Positions 35,532 through 44,165 of a stretch of DNA of 44,165 bases are shown piece after piece. The notes beneath the pieces are model-generated. The model ran no database searches, was not told the DNA's origin, and saw only the letters and a program-made list of their open reading frames with translations. The translations under genes were made by a program, and so were the position numbers. Origin of the DNA: Paracoccaceae bacterium (GTDB taxonomy: Bacteria; Pseudomonadota; Alphaproteobacteria; Rhodobacterales; Rhodobacteraceae); assembly GCA_024226455.1 (NCBI GenBank), contig JAAELR010000063.1, forward strand, positions 1 to 44,165. Reading direction: 5' to 3'. Numbering within the stretch: the first letter of the stretch is position 1; each line of letters opens with the position of its first letter.

Positions 35532-36377
35532 ATGACCGACTCGATCAAGCTTCCTTCCGGTGACTGGCCGGTGCTGCAACCCGGCTGGGTCTGGCTGTGC
35601 GGCGCGGGGCCCGGCGACCCGGGGCTCTTGACCCTGCACGGGCTGAATGCGCTGCGTCAGGCGGATGTCATCGTGCATGACACGCTGCCGCCGGGCGTGC
35701 TGGACTGGGCGCCGCAGGCAGAGCGCATCGCCTCAGGCAAGCGCGGCGGCCGGCCCTCGCCAAAACAGCGCGATATATCGCAGCAACTGGTGGAGCTGGC
35801 GCGCGCAGGCAAACGTGTGCTGCGGCTGAAGGGCGGCGATCCGTTCGTCTTTGGCCGCGGCGGCGAAGAGGCGCAAACGCTGGTGCAGCAGGGCGTGCCG
35901 ATCCGCATCGTGCCCGGCATCAGCGCCGGCATCGGCGGGCTGGCCTATGCCGGCATCCCCGCCACCCACCGGGACGTGAACCAGTCGGTCACCTTCGTCA
36001 CCGGCCATGACCCTTCGGGCCGGGCTACGCCACTGAATTGGCAAGCAATTTCCAATGGTTCCGAGGTGATCGTGATCTATATGGGGATGCGCCATATCGC
36101 CCAGATCGCCGCCGAGTTGCGCGCCGCGGGGCGCCCCGGGGACGAGCCCGTGGCGGTGGTGACCGCCGCAAGCCTGCCCGAGCAGCGGGTGCTGGAAACC
36201 ACGCTGGCTCGGGTTGCCGACGATATTCTCGCCGCCGAACTGCAGCCGCCCGCAATCATCTGCGTCGGGCGCGCCGCGCTGCTGCGCCGGGCGCTTGACT
36301 GGCAGGCGATGGCGTCGGGCACCGAACCGCGCGACACCGACCCGCTGGGCCGCGGGCGCCCGGCAGAGCAGGCGTGA
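35532..36377 (+). CDS. cobA: Uroporphyrinogen-III C-methyltransferase
   Basis: 281 aa, SUMT family. It methylates uroporphyrinogen III at C2 and C7 to precorrin-2, the branch to corrinoids and siroheme. Visible marks are VWLCGAGPGDPGLLTL near the start (SAM-binding), ADVIVHDTL, VLRLKGGDPFVFGRGGEE (about 95-112), the family's main signature, and PGISAGIGGLAYAGIPATHR. There is no CysG-type siroheme domain, so it is a stand-alone enzyme. The ATG at 35532 is chosen on homology; the frame is open upstream. It is followed by cobB after 34 nt on the same strand. Confidence 0.96.
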   Translation: MTDSIKLPSGDWPVLQPGWVWLCGAGPGDPGLLTLHGLNALRQADVIVHDTLPPGVLDWAPQAERIASGKRGGRPSPKQRDISQQLVELARAGKRVLRLKGGDPFVFGRGGEEAQTLVQQGVPIRIVPGISAGIGGLAYAGIPATHRDVNQSVTFVTGHDPSGRATPLNWQAISNGSEVIVIYMGMRHIAQIAAELRAAGRPGDEPVAVVTAASLPEQRVLETTLARVADDILAAELQPPAIICVGRAALLRRALDWQAMASGTEPRDTDPLGRGRPAEQA

Positions 36378-36411
36378 TGCGGGGCTTTCGCCACATTGCG
36401 ACAGGCCGGTC

Positions 36412-37680
36412 ATGCCCGGGCTGATCCTGGCCGCGCCCGGCTCTGGCAGCGGCAAGACGACCGTGACGCTGGGGCTTCTGCGCGCCCTCAGTCGGCGCAG
36501 GCTGGCGGTGCGCGGCGCCAAATCGGGGCCAGACTATATCGACCCGCGGTTTCACGAGGCCGCCTGCGCCGCGCCCTGCCTGAACCTCGACGCCTGGGCG
36601 ATGTCACCGGGGCGCATCGGCGCGCTGGCAGCTACAAAGGATCTGCTGCTGATCGAGGGGGCTATGGGCCTCTTTGACGGAGCCCCGCCAGATGGCAGGG
36701 GCGCCACGGCGGATCTGGCCCGCATCCTGGACCTGCCGGTGGTGTTGGTGGTCGATGCCGCACGCATGGCGCAATCGGTGGCGCCGCTGGTGGCGGGGTT
36801 TGCGGCACATGACCGCGCGGTGCGCGTTCGGGCGGTGATACTGAACCGGACCGGTAGCGAGCGGCATGAAAGAATGCTGTACAAGGCATTGGAACCAATT
36901 GGTATTCCCATTCTGGGCACGATCCGCAGAGATACCGGCCTGGGCCATCCCTCGCGCCACCTGGGGCTGGTGCAGGCGCAGGAACGTCCCGATCTCGACG
37001 TTTTTCTCGACCGCGCCGCAGACGCTGTCGCGGCCCAGGTCGATCTTGACGCGTTGCTGGCTTTGGCCGGCCCGCTGCCCGAGTCCTCCCCTTTTCCCGG
37101 TCTGCCCCCACCGGCGCAAAAAATCGCCATCGCGCAGGACGCCGCTTTTGCTTTCGCCTATCCGCACCTGCTGCAGGACTGGCGCCGCCAGGGCGCCGAG
37201 ATCCGCCCGTTCTCGCCGCTCGCCGACGCGCCCGTGCCCCGGGCCGATCTGGTTATTCTGCCCGGCGGCTACCCGGAACTGCACGCCGCCCGGCTGGCGG
37301 CGGCAGGCACCTTCATGCAAAGCCTTAGAAAAACTGCGCAATCTTCTGTTATTTATGGAGAATGTGGGGGATATATGGCACTGGGTGAGGGCCTGATCGA
37401 CGCCGACGGCACACGCCACCGCATGGCTGGCCTGCTGCCGCTGGAGACCAGTTTCGCCACGCGTCGCCTGCATCTGGGTTATCGCCACCTGACTCCAACG
37501 GGCGGACCTTTCACCGGACCGTTGAACGCCCATGAATTCCACTATGCCACCACCCTGCGCGCCGAGGGTGCCCCACTGTTTGAGGCTACCGATGCCGAGG
37601 GCACGGCCCTGGCACCCATGGGGCTGTGCCTGGGCCGGGTTTGCGGGTCATTCGCGCATGTGATCGACGCAGCAGTTTGA
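36412..37680 (+). CDS. cobB: Cobyrinic acid a,c-diamide synthase
   Basis: 422 aa, CobB/CbiA family. It amidates the a and c carboxylates of (hydrogeno)byrinic acid with glutamine and ATP. The N-terminal domain has the P-loop APGSGSGKTT (8-17) and LLIEGAMGLFDG. The C-terminal domain is a class I glutamine amidotransferase with the nucleophile cysteine in VIYGECGGYMALGE, and the ending includes AHEFHYATTL. The ATG at 36412 is 34 nt after cobA. It is the last gene of the rightward cobalamin pair. Whether the substrate is cobyrinate or hydrogenobyrinate follows from the pathway variant and is not decided here. Confidence 0.96.
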   Translation: MPGLILAAPGSGSGKTTVTLGLLRALSRRRLAVRGAKSGPDYIDPRFHEAACAAPCLNLDAWAMSPGRIGALAATKDLLLIEGAMGLFDGAPPDGRGATADLARILDLPVVLVVDAARMAQSVAPLVAGFAAHDRAVRVRAVILNRTGSERHERMLYKALEPIGIPILGTIRRDTGLGHPSRHLGLVQAQERPDLDVFLDRAADAVAAQVDLDALLALAGPLPESSPFPGLPPPAQKIAIAQDAAFAFAYPHLLQDWRRQGAEIRPFSPLADAPVPRADLVILPGGYPELHAARLAAAGTFMQSLRKTAQSSVIYGECGGYMALGEGLIDADGTRHRMAGLLPLETSFATRRLHLGYRHLTPTGGPFTGPLNAHEFHYATTLRAEGAPLFEATDAEGTALAPMGLCLGRVCGSFAHVIDAAV

Positions 37681-37719
37681 GCCTTTTCTTCCCATGGCCT
37701 GCCAGATAAGTCAGTCTGC

Positions 37720-38943
37720 ATGACCGATCTTGCGCAACCCCTGCCCGACGACAACCGCCGCGCCAAACGCAACGTCACGATTCTGGTGATCGCGCAGGCA
37801 ACGCTGGGCGCGCAGATGCCGATGATCTTCGTGCTGGCTGGGCTGGCGGGGCAATCGCTGGCCTCGAATGTCTGCTTTGCCACGCTGCCGATCTCGCTGA
37901 TCGTGCTGGGCTCGATGCTGTCGGCGACGCCGCTTTCGGCGGTGATGCAGCGATATGGTCGGCGCGCGGGCTTCTTCGTGGGCACGGCGGGCGGTGCGCT
38001 GGGGGCGGCGATCGGGGCCTGGGGGCTGATCGAGGGCAGTTTCACGCTGTTTTTGATCGGCTCTCTCTGCACCGGGATCTACATGGCGGCGCATGGGTTC
38101 TACCGCTTTGCCGCGGCCGATACCGCAAGCCCCAGCTTCCGCCCCAAGGCAATCTCTTACGTGCTGGCTGGCGGGCTGGTGTCGGCGTTGATCGGCCCGC
38201 AGTTGGCCAAGGTCACCGCAGAGGCGATGGTGGTGCCGTTTCTGGGCGCCTATCTGACGGTGATCGCGATCAATGTGCTGGGCAGCGGGCTGTTCTTGCT
38301 TCTCGACATCCCCAGACCGCCGGCGCCGCGGCATGACGCGCCGAGGGGCCGCAGCCGGATCGAGCTGCTGAAGTGCCCGCGCGTCGCGGTGGCGATCATT
38401 TGCGCCATGGTCAGCTACGCGCTGATGAACCTGATGATGACCTCGACCCCGCTGGCGGTTGTGGGCTGCGGCTTTAGCCAGAACAACGCCGCCGACGTAG
38501 TGTCGGGCCACGTGCTGGCGATGTTCGCGCCCAGCTTTTTCACCGGTCACCTGATCGCCCGGTTCGGGGCCGAACGGATCGTTGCGGTCGGGCTGGCAAT
38601 TCTGGCGGCTTCGGGCGCGGTGGGGCTGGCGGGGGTCGAACTGGGGCATTTCTTTGTAGCGCTGATCCTGCTGGGGATTGGCTGGAACTTCGGTTTCATC
38701 GGCGCCACCACGATGCTGGCGGGCGCCCATACGCCAGAGGAACAGGGCCGGGTGCAGGGGATGAACGACATGATCGTGTTCGGTTGCGTTACCGTGGCCT
38801 CGCTGGCCAGCGGCGGGCTGATGAACTGCTCTGGCGGGTCGGCGCAAGAAGGATGGACGGCGGTCAATCTGGCGATGGCGCCATTTCTGGTGCTGGCGTC
38901 CGGGGCGCTGATCTGGCTGATGATGCGGCCCAGGGAAATGTGA
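37720..38943 (+). CDS. MFS transporter
   Basis: 407 aa, about twelve membrane segments in two halves (for example VTILVIAQATLGAQMPMIFVL, and AAHGFYRFAAADTASPSFRP in a cytoplasmic loop). The middle loop is rich in arginine and proline, and the second half contains LIARFGAERIVAVGLAIL and RVQGMNDMIVFG. It fits the Major Facilitator Superfamily; the substrate is unknown. The ATG at 37720 is preceded by weak ribosome bases. It lies 39 nt after cobB and may be read from the same promoter, but a link to corrinoid or cobalt uptake is not shown by sequence. Confidence 0.92.
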   Translation: MTDLAQPLPDDNRRAKRNVTILVIAQATLGAQMPMIFVLAGLAGQSLASNVCFATLPISLIVLGSMLSATPLSAVMQRYGRRAGFFVGTAGGALGAAIGAWGLIEGSFTLFLIGSLCTGIYMAAHGFYRFAAADTASPSFRPKAISYVLAGGLVSALIGPQLAKVTAEAMVVPFLGAYLTVIAINVLGSGLFLLLDIPRPPAPRHDAPRGRSRIELLKCPRVAVAIICAMVSYALMNLMMTSTPLAVVGCGFSQNNAADVVSGHVLAMFAPSFFTGHLIARFGAERIVAVGLAILAASGAVGLAGVELGHFFVALILLGIGWNFGFIGATTMLAGAHTPEEQGRVQGMNDMIVFGCVTVASLASGGLMNCSGGSAQEGWTAVNLAMAPFLVLASGALIWLMMRPREM

Positions 38944-38962
38944 CTGTCCCCATGGGGACAGT
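38943..38962. repeat. 20-bp perfect palindrome at the MFS gene end
   Basis: ACTGTCCCCATGGGGACAGT starts at the last base of the MFS stop codon. It is a perfect 20-bp palindrome with no loop. It lies between convergent genes and may act as a two-way terminator or as a protein-binding dyad. Confidence 0.65.
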
Positions 38963-38964
38963 GT

Positions 38965-38993
38965 GCTAACAGTATGTTTAATATACAGTTAGC
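38965..38993. repeat. Second, imperfect dyad next to the 20-bp palindrome
   Basis: GCTAACAGTAT (38965-38975) pairs with ATACAGTTAGC (38983-38993) except for one A/A mismatch, across seven bases. It sits 17 nt before the stop of the convergent squalene-synthase-like gene. Together with the neighbouring palindrome it fills the whole intergenic gap. Confidence 0.55.
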
Positions 38994-39010
38994 GCTGCCA
39001 GAAAGCGGCA

Positions 39011-39760
39011 TCAGAACCCCGACAGACTGCGCCGCAGCAGCCCCCAGCGGCGGACGAATTCGGACTGGCGCAGATCGCCGCGCGCCACTCGGTCGGGATG
39101 CGCCCGGGCCTGCCGCAGCAGCGGCTTCGCCCGCCATGCGGCAAGCAGCACCGTCTGTGCGGGCCTGGGCGTCTTGGCGCCCGACAGGCGTGCAAGCCCC
39201 TGCCCGGCCAGGTCGCGCACCGCCGCTGGCGTTCCGTCGACCAGCGGCACGCGACCGCGGACCTCCAGTTCGGGGATCGCCAGAAACCAGTTGGCGAGGC
39301 CGGCGGCCCAGGCGATGTCGCGTATGGCGGCCTCATCTTGCGCCACCCCGAGCGAACGGGCCGCGGCCAGCGTCAGGTTTCCGGCGGTCCGGTCGAGATA
39401 TCGGGCGAAATGATCCGCGTCCTGAAACGGGTCGCGGTGGATGTCCCAATGCCTTGCTTCGATCAACCCATCGAGCAAATCCGCGCCCCTGGCGTCCAGC
39501 AGCGCCGCCAAGGGCGTCGTCACCTGATGCGCCCGCACCGGCCCGCCGCCGGCGATCTCGGCCAACGCGTCGCGCCACCATTGCAGGCGCATCTCGGCGA
39601 TCAGCGGCTCCTGCGTCACCCAGGGCGCGCGTGCCACCTCGACATTGAAGGCATAGATCGGAAACAGCGCCGCCCGCGCCATCGGCGACGCGGCCATGGT
39701 AGCAAGGAACCGGTCCGGGTCGCCCCGGCACACCAGTTCGGCGCAGGCCTGCAGGCTCAT
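39011..39760 (-). CDS. Squalene/phytoene synthase-like protein
   Basis: 249 aa from ATG 39760, overlapping the upstream methyltransferase stop. The fold pattern of the squalene/phytoene synthase superfamily is visible: an early RAALFPIYAFNVEVA, then EMRLQWWRDALAEI, HWDIHRDPFQDADHFARYLDRTAGNLTLAAARSL and IRDIAWAAGLANWF. The two aspartate-rich DxxxD motifs of catalytic prenyl synthases are missing or altered, so it resembles the non-carotenoid NDUFAF6-like branch linked to respiratory complex I assembly. No carotenoid genes are nearby. I do not assign a reaction. Confidence 0.82.
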   Translation of the reverse strand: MSLQACAELVCRGDPDRFLATMAASPMARAALFPIYAFNVEVARAPWVTQEPLIAEMRLQWWRDALAEIAGGGPVRAHQVTTPLAALLDARGADLLDGLIEARHWDIHRDPFQDADHFARYLDRTAGNLTLAAARSLGVAQDEAAIRDIAWAAGLANWFLAIPELEVRGRVPLVDGTPAAVRDLAGQGLARLSGAKTPRPAQTVLLAAWRAKPLLRQARAHPDRVARGDLRQSEFVRRWGLLRRSLSGF

Positions 39761-40464
39761 GCGGGGCGGACCACCGACATGAGGTACCCGGTCTCGTCCC
39801 CGACCCGCTTTTGCGTGTCGATCTCTGCCTGCGACGCATCGAGCACCGCCGACAATTCCCTGTCCGCACCGGGGCGCAGCGCGTCTATCCGGGCCTGAAG
39901 CGGACGGCAATAGGCCTGCCACGCTGCGTCGGATATCCGGCGGGTGGCGAGGGTTTGGTACCCGGCGGCACGCACCCGCGCCCCGATCCCGGCCTGATCG
40001 GTGGTCTGGTAGCCATCCCAGAAGGCACGGGCCGCGTCCCTTGGGGTGTCGGTAAAGAAACAGGGCTCTGAAAATGCCACAGCACCCCCTTTGGCCAGCG
40101 CCGGGCGCCAGCTTTTCAGGCCCTTCTCGACGCCGAGGAAATACAGCGCCCCGGCCGACCAGATCAGGTCGAACGGGCCCTTCAGCTTGGCCATGCTGCC
40201 GGCATAGGCGGTCACACGGGGGTCGGCATCGACCCGCACCAGCAGCTCGTCAATGAACGGCTTGTGGCTGTCGACCGCCGTCACCCTGCCCTGGGGCGCG
40301 GCCATCAGCAGTGCGGGCACATCGGCGCCCGACCCGCAGCCCGCATCGCAGATCCTTGCATCGGCGGGCAGGTTCAGCAGATCGGCCACCCAGGCGACAT
40401 CGGCGGCTTCGCCCGGGCCCTCGCGTTCGAGCCCCTGGTAGAGGGTGAAGAATGCGTCTGTCAT
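39757..40464 (-). CDS. SAM-dependent methyltransferase
   Basis: 235 aa. Motif I ICDAGCGSGADVPALL (37-52) and VTAVDSHKPF (about 60-69) mark a class I Rossmann methyltransferase; FDLIWSAGALYFLG is the motif IV region and a polar C-terminal half follows. It overlaps cimA upstream and the squalene-synthase-like gene downstream by ATGA at both ends. The substrate is unknown. The two four-base overlaps suggest a translation-coupled run cysS-cimA-methyltransferase-squalene-synthase-like. Confidence 0.88.
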   Translation of the reverse strand: MTDAFFTLYQGLEREGPGEAADVAWVADLLNLPADARICDAGCGSGADVPALLMAAPQGRVTAVDSHKPFIDELLVRVDADPRVTAYAGSMAKLKGPFDLIWSAGALYFLGVEKGLKSWRPALAKGGAVAFSEPCFFTDTPRDAARAFWDGYQTTDQAGIGARVRAAGYQTLATRRISDAAWQAYCRPLQARIDALRPGADRELSAVLDASQAEIDTQKRVGDETGYLMSVVRPA

Positions 40465-42086
40465 GCTGGCACTGCCCCGTCCCGGATCAGCTTCCAGTTT
40501 ATCGCATCCAGCAGCGCCTCGAAAGAGGCATCGACGATATTGGCCGAAACGCCCACCGTGGACCATTCCAGCCCGGCGTCATCGGCAAAGTCGATGATCA
40601 CGCGGGTCACCGCCTCTGTGCCGCCCTGGGTGATGCGCACCTTGAAGTCGACCAGCCGCATGTCGGCGATCCGGTCACCATGCGGCCCCAGATCGGCCTT
40701 CAGCGCCTGCCACAGAGCGTTGACCGGCCCGTCGTCCTGCAGGTCCTTGGAATGCTCGTTCTTGAAATAGCTGGTGCGGCTGGTTTCGCATGAGGAAACT
40801 GTCACAACCGCTTCGGATTCCACAACAATCTCTCCGCGCGCATTGCGGCGGCGTTCGCTGATCACCCTATAGCGCTCCACCTCGAAGATATTGGGGCCAA
40901 GGCCCAGTTCCGCCCGGGCCAGCAGTTCGAAAGAGGATTGCGCGGTGTCAAAGCTATAGCCCTGCTCTTCGCGTTCCTTGACCGTGTCAAGGATGCGGCT
41001 CAGCGCCGGGTCGCCCTTGGGCACATCCAGCCCCATGCCCTGCAATCGCGCGCGCAGGTTCGACTGGCCGGCCTGGTTCGACATCGGGATGATGCGGCTG
41101 TTGCCGACCGATGCGGGCTGAATATGCTCATAGGTCGAGGGGTCCTTGATGATGGCGCTGGCATGCAGGCCCGCCTTGTGGGCGAAGGCCGACGAACCCA
41201 CATAGGGCGAGGCCTTGTTGGGCACCCGGTTGAGGATGTCGTCGAGCAGGCGGCTGGCATGGGTCAGCGTTTTCAGTGCGTCCTCGGGGATGCCGGTTTC
41301 GTACTGGCTTCGGTATGGCTCTTTCAGCAGCAGCGTCGGGATGATGCTGGTCAGGTTGGCATTGCCGCAGCGTTCGCCCAACCCGTTGAGCGTGCCCTGG
41401 ATCTGCCGGGCACCTGCGTCGATGGCGGCCAGCGTGCCGGCCACCGCGTTGCCGGTGTCGTCATGGGTGTGGATGCCCAGATGATCGCCGGGGATGCCGC
41501 TGGCGATGACACTGGCGGTGATATCGGCGATCTCCTGCGGCAGGGTGCCGCCATTGGTGTCGCACAGCACCACCCATCTGGCGCCCGCGTCGCGGGCAGC
41601 GTGCAGGCAATCGAGCGCGTAGGAAGGGTTGGCCTTGTAGCCATCAAAGAAATGCTCGGCATCGAACAGCGCCTCGCGGTTCTGCGCCACGATATGGGCG
41701 ATCGAGGCGGCGATGTTGTCGCGGTTTTCCGGCAAGGTGATGCCCAGCGCGGTTTCGACGTGGAAATCATGGGTCTTGCCCACCAGACAGACGGCGGGCG
41801 TGTTGGCGTTCAGCACCGCGGCAAGCACATCGTCGTTTGCCGCACTGCGCCCGGCGCGCTTGGTCATGCCGAAGGCGATAAAGGTGGCTCGGGTCTTTGG
41901 TGCGGCGTCGAAAAACGCGCTGTCGGTGGGGTTGGCGCCGGGCCAGCCGCCCTCGATATAGTCGAGCCCGAGCGCGTCGAGCGTTTCGGCGATCAGGTGC
42001 TTGTCGGGGGTCGAGAACTGAACGCCATGGGTCTGCTGCCCGTCGCGCAGGGTGGTGTCGAAGAGAGAGAGGCGGGTGCGGGTCAT
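40461..42086 (-). CDS. cimA: (R)-citramalate synthase
   Basis: 541 aa, of the 2-isopropylmalate/citramalate synthase family. It condenses pyruvate with acetyl-CoA to citramalate, a threonine-independent way to 2-oxobutyrate for isoleucine. The start [13 protein letters not shown] holds the metal/catalytic motif. The [14 protein letters not shown] stretch is typical of the CimA subgroup. [12 protein letters not shown] binds the metal, and the C-terminal LeuA-type dimerisation domain (about 400-541) carries allosteric control, usually by isoleucine. The ATG overlaps the cysS stop and the stop overlaps the next gene, so it sits in a coupled run. Confidence 0.95.
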   Translation of the reverse strand: MTRTRLSLFDTTLRDGQQTHGVQFSTPDKHLIAETLDALGLDYIEGGWPGANPTDSAFFDAAPKTRATFIAFGMTKRAGRSAANDDVLAAVLNANTPAVCLVGKTHDFHVETALGITLPENRDNIAASIAHIVAQNREALFDAEHFFDGYKANPSYALDCLHAARDAGARWVVLCDTNGGTLPQEIADITASVIASGIPGDHLGIHTHDDTGNAVAGTLAAIDAGARQIQGTLNGLGERCGNANLTSIIPTLLLKEPYRSQYETGIPEDALKTLTHASRLLDDILNRVPNKASPYVGSSAFAHKAGLHASAIIKDPSTYEHIQPASVGNSRIIPMSNQAGQSNLRARLQGMGLDVPKGDPALSRILDTVKEREEQGYSFDTAQSSFELLARAELGLGPNIFEVERYRVISERRRNARGEIVVESEAVVTVSSCETSRTSYFKNEHSKDLQDDGPVNALWQALKADLGPHGDRIADMRLVDFKVRITQGGTEAVTRVIIDFADDAGLEWSTVGVSANIVDASFEALLDAINWKLIRDGAVPA

Positions 42087-43540
42087 TGCAGCGTCTCCAA
42101 CTTCGCCGGATCGAATTCGGGCTTCGGGGCAAGGTCGATACCATTCTTGCCCATTTTGACCTCAACACCAGCTTCCTGCAGGGCCGCTTTCATCTCGTCG
42201 ATTTTCGAGAAGTCTTTCGTTTGGCGCGCCAGATTGTAGCGAATGGTCATGTCCGACGCGATGGGGTCAAGGAGGTCCTGACGTCTCTCCATATTAGCCT
42301 GACGTTTCAGGAGAAGATCATACAATCCAAGGACGCTCAAACCAGTCAGCAAACTGACGGCTTGTTGCTCATGATCACCTCCGATCACTACGCGACTCGC
42401 AATTCCAAGCGTTATCTGAGCAGTGTTCTCAAGAGCTTGGATAGCTCCGTGTGTGTCGATGTCATTGGCAAGAGTGATCTTCATCCCCTCTGGGAGATCT
42501 TCAAAATCTGAAGATGGCGGCCGACCAAATCGCTGGGCGGATTTCAACGCTAAGGCTAACTTATCCAAGCGTATTTCCGCCTCCTGCCGCTTCTTCTCTG
42601 TCCAGTCCATCGGCTTGCGGTAATGCGTGCTGAGAAACACAAAGCGCATCACCTCGCCCGGCACGCCCTGCCCCAGCAGATCATGCACGGTAAAGAAGTT
42701 GCCCAAGCTCTTGGACATCTTCTTGCCCTCGACCTGCAGCATCTCGTTATGCATCCAGACCCGGGCGAATTCCGCCTCGGGGTGGACACAGCGCGACTGG
42801 GCGATCTCGTTTTCATGATGCGGGAATTGCAGGTCGTTGCCGCCGCCATGGATGTCGAACGTGCCGCCCAGCAATTCATAGGACATCGCCGAGCATTCGA
42901 TATGCCAGCCCGGGCGACCTCGACCGTTATTGGGTCCCCAGGGACTGTCCCAGCCCGGCAGGTCGTCCGACGAGGGCTTCCACAGCACGAAATCCATCGG
43001 GTCTTCCTTGTAGGGCGCCACCTCGACCCGGGCGCCGGCGATCATGTCGTCGACCGAACGGCCCGACAGCTTGCCATAGTCGCCGTAGCTGCGCACCCGA
43101 AACAGCACGTGGCCCTCGGCCTCATAGGCGTGCCCTTTGGCGATCAGATCCCCGATCATCGCCACCATCTGGGCGATGTATTCCGTGGCGCGCGGCATGT
43201 GCGTCGGCTGCAATGCGCCCAGCGCGCCCATGTCGTCGAGAAACCACTGCGTCGTCTCGGCGGTGATGTCGCCGATGGCCCGCCCGCTTTCGGCGGCGCG
43301 GGCGTTGATCTTGTCGTCCACGTCGGTGAAATTGCGCACGTAAGTTACATGATCCGGCCCATGGACATGCCGCAACAGCCTGAACAATGTGTCGAACACC
43401 ACCACGGGCCGCGCGTTGCCCAAATGCGCCCGGTCATAGACGGTGGGCCCACAAACATACATGCGAACATTGTCGGGATCGAGCGGGGTGAACTGCTCTT
43501 TCGATCGGGTCCTGGTGTTGTAGAGTTTGATCTTTGTCAT
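42083..43540 (-). CDS. cysS: Cysteinyl-tRNA synthetase
   Basis: 485 aa from ATG 43540, with a GAGGA site; the frame is open to 43780 without support. It charges tRNA-Cys. The class I motifs are AHLGNARP (HIGH-type, about 38-45) and MSKSLGNF (KMSKS). C30 in YVCGPTVYD, together with later Cys/His ([22 protein letters not shown]), forms the zinc site. In the C-terminal part, about residues 340-430, the text (for example [19 protein letters not shown]) diverges from the usual roseobacter pattern, and the DNA 42245-42560 is lower in G+C than its surroundings, suggesting a recombinant patch. The enzyme still looks complete. Confidence 0.95.
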   Translation of the reverse strand: MTKIKLYNTRTRSKEQFTPLDPDNVRMYVCGPTVYDRAHLGNARPVVVFDTLFRLLRHVHGPDHVTYVRNFTDVDDKINARAAESGRAIGDITAETTQWFLDDMGALGALQPTHMPRATEYIAQMVAMIGDLIAKGHAYEAEGHVLFRVRSYGDYGKLSGRSVDDMIAGARVEVAPYKEDPMDFVLWKPSSDDLPGWDSPWGPNNGRGRPGWHIECSAMSYELLGGTFDIHGGGNDLQFPHHENEIAQSRCVHPEAEFARVWMHNEMLQVEGKKMSKSLGNFFTVHDLLGQGVPGEVMRFVFLSTHYRKPMDWTEKKRQEAEIRLDKLALALKSAQRFGRPPSSDFEDLPEGMKITLANDIDTHGAIQALENTAQITLGIASRVVIGGDHEQQAVSLLTGLSVLGLYDLLLKRQANMERRQDLLDPIASDMTIRYNLARQTKDFSKIDEMKAALQEAGVEVKMGKNGIDLAPKPEFDPAKLETLQ

Positions 43541-43976
43541 TTCGTCCTCACACGCACGCACGCTGCCTCGGGGGCGGGCTTTAAGCTCTTTCGGAGTGGA
43601 TGAGAAACGAAAAGACCGGCCCGCGACGGATGTCAGCGGATAATGCAGCAAATGATGATGGCCACGGTCTTCATGGCACCGCCGATACCCCGGCGTGCGA
43701 TTCGAGGCAAGGGGTATGTGGAGTAAATTCCGGTAGGGGGCAGGATCGTAGCATAAGGGAAACAAGCAATGACGTGCCAATTGAACCTATTAGGTTTTCG
43801 GCTTGTAAGTTCTTGATTTTGTTGATTTGAGACTGTCCCAAAATACCACTTGTTGAATTGATACGGCGAGTGTCAGCTGAGCGGAAATAACGGACTTTCG
43901 CTGCGGATGCGAGGTGGGATTGCGTCAACGGTGAGTGCGGACGTAATTACTCACCCCCCCCCTTTGTGGTTTTGGG
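43541..43976. other. Lower-G+C gene-poor stretch between cysS and the IS66 fragment
   Basis: About 436 nt upstream of cysS and next to a transposase remnant. An open frame of 85 codons at 43671-43928 (minus) has no ribosome site or motif. A GTAATTAC palindrome at 43943-43950 followed by TCACC could be the end of the IS66-type element. The stretch GAGACTGTCCCAAAAT near 43831 resembles insertion-sequence ends in style only. The cysS promoter should lie near 43560-43620. Confidence 0.4.
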
Positions 43977-44165
43977 TCAGGCCAGGGTGGTTTTGATGGT
44001 TTCCCATGAGGATTGGCCGCGTAGTTTGGCGGTGTCGGCGACGGATCTCACGGCGCAGTCGCCCTGGGCGGCCCACATGGATCGGAAACCATTGGTGACT
44101 TTGCGCTGTGTCACGGAAGGTCGCAAGGCGCGCTCACAACCATTGTTGGTGACCTCTACTTCGCC
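43977..44165 (-). CDS. tnpC: IS66-family transposase, C-terminal end (partial at window edge)
   Basis: 62 residues plus the stop codon, reading in from the right edge; the start lies beyond the window. The protein ends EVTNNGCERALRPSVTQRK and then GFRSMWAAQGD, matching the IS66 transposase end, where a N-N-x-x-E-R-A-L-R-P block is conserved. The transposase looks truncated only by the window, so it may be intact beyond it. It marks a mobile element next to cysS. Its left end may be at the GTAATTAC box around 43943. Confidence 0.85.
   Translation of the reverse strand, partial: GEVEVTNNGCERALRPSVTQRKVTNGFRSMWAAQGDCAVRSVADTAKLRGQSSWETIKTTLA

Noticed and set aside
40938-42239. 433-codon open frame antisense to cimA
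   Set aside because: Shadow frame; the minus strand carries an intact citramalate synthase.

Overview
The window looks like chromosomal DNA of an alphaproteobacterium of the Rhodobacteraceae, most likely the marine Roseobacter group. The evidence is high G+C coding DNA, a glnB-glnA pair, a DMSP lyase DddP with its complete metal-ligand set, DUF6314 and DUF1223 genes, a roseobacter-type HNH gene and a zwf-pgl-pgi operon. Genus and species cannot be fixed from the sequence alone.

Layout. 1-1760 is the integrase end of an integrative element: a small DNA-binding protein, an excisionase-like protein and a tyrosine recombinase, abutting the 3' end of tRNA-Leu(UAG), the probable attachment site; the element continues to the left of the window. 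1974-3802 holds a Hint-like stub and the NAD(P)HX repair enzyme. 3976-5752 is nitrogen control (PII and glutamine synthetase). 6241-9980 holds an unrecognised protein, a methyltransferase and dddP. 10136-11481 is a Sel1-repeat membrane protein broken at a run of seven G. 11613-12333 holds two small secreted cysteine-containing paralogues. 12609-18913 holds purB, a DUF6314 gene, a solitary fliG, a drug/metabolite-type permease, a lipid A-type acyltransferase and a DUF1223 gene. 19128-21815 is aconitase, preceded by palindromes that look like an operator. 22143-23039 is a Hint-domain protein. 23085-26828 is the zwf-pgl-pgi operon on the minus strand with a LacI-type operator in front of zwf. 26999-28699 holds a radical SAM gene and an HNH endonuclease. 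28888-32218 holds two tandem paralogous exported, probably outer-membrane beta-barrel, proteins that I cannot assign to a named family. 32371-37680 is a divergent cobalamin locus: cbiD, cobK, a DNA glycosylase and an esterase leftward, cobA and cobB rightward. 37720-38943 is an MFS permease. 39011-43540 is a tightly overlapping minus-strand run: cysS, cimA, a methyltransferase and a squalene-synthase-like protein. 43541-44165 is lower-G+C, gene-poor DNA ending in a truncated IS66-type transposase.

How the genes work together. Most of the window is housekeeping metabolism: nitrogen assimilation, the oxidative entry to the Entner-Doudoroff/pentose phosphate routes, the TCA cycle, purine and isoleucine precursors, and corrinoid synthesis. 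To this it adds marine sulfur metabolism (DddP). The accessory parts are the island at the left edge and the IS66 remnant at the right edge. The points most worth following are the tandem beta-barrel paralogues, the two small secreted cysteine proteins with an inverted repeat in front of one of them, the G-run frameshift in the Sel1 gene, the HX4Q change in the acyltransferase, and two mosaic-looking genes (the Hint protein and cysS). I saw no rRNA, CRISPR array, recognised defence system or replication origin.
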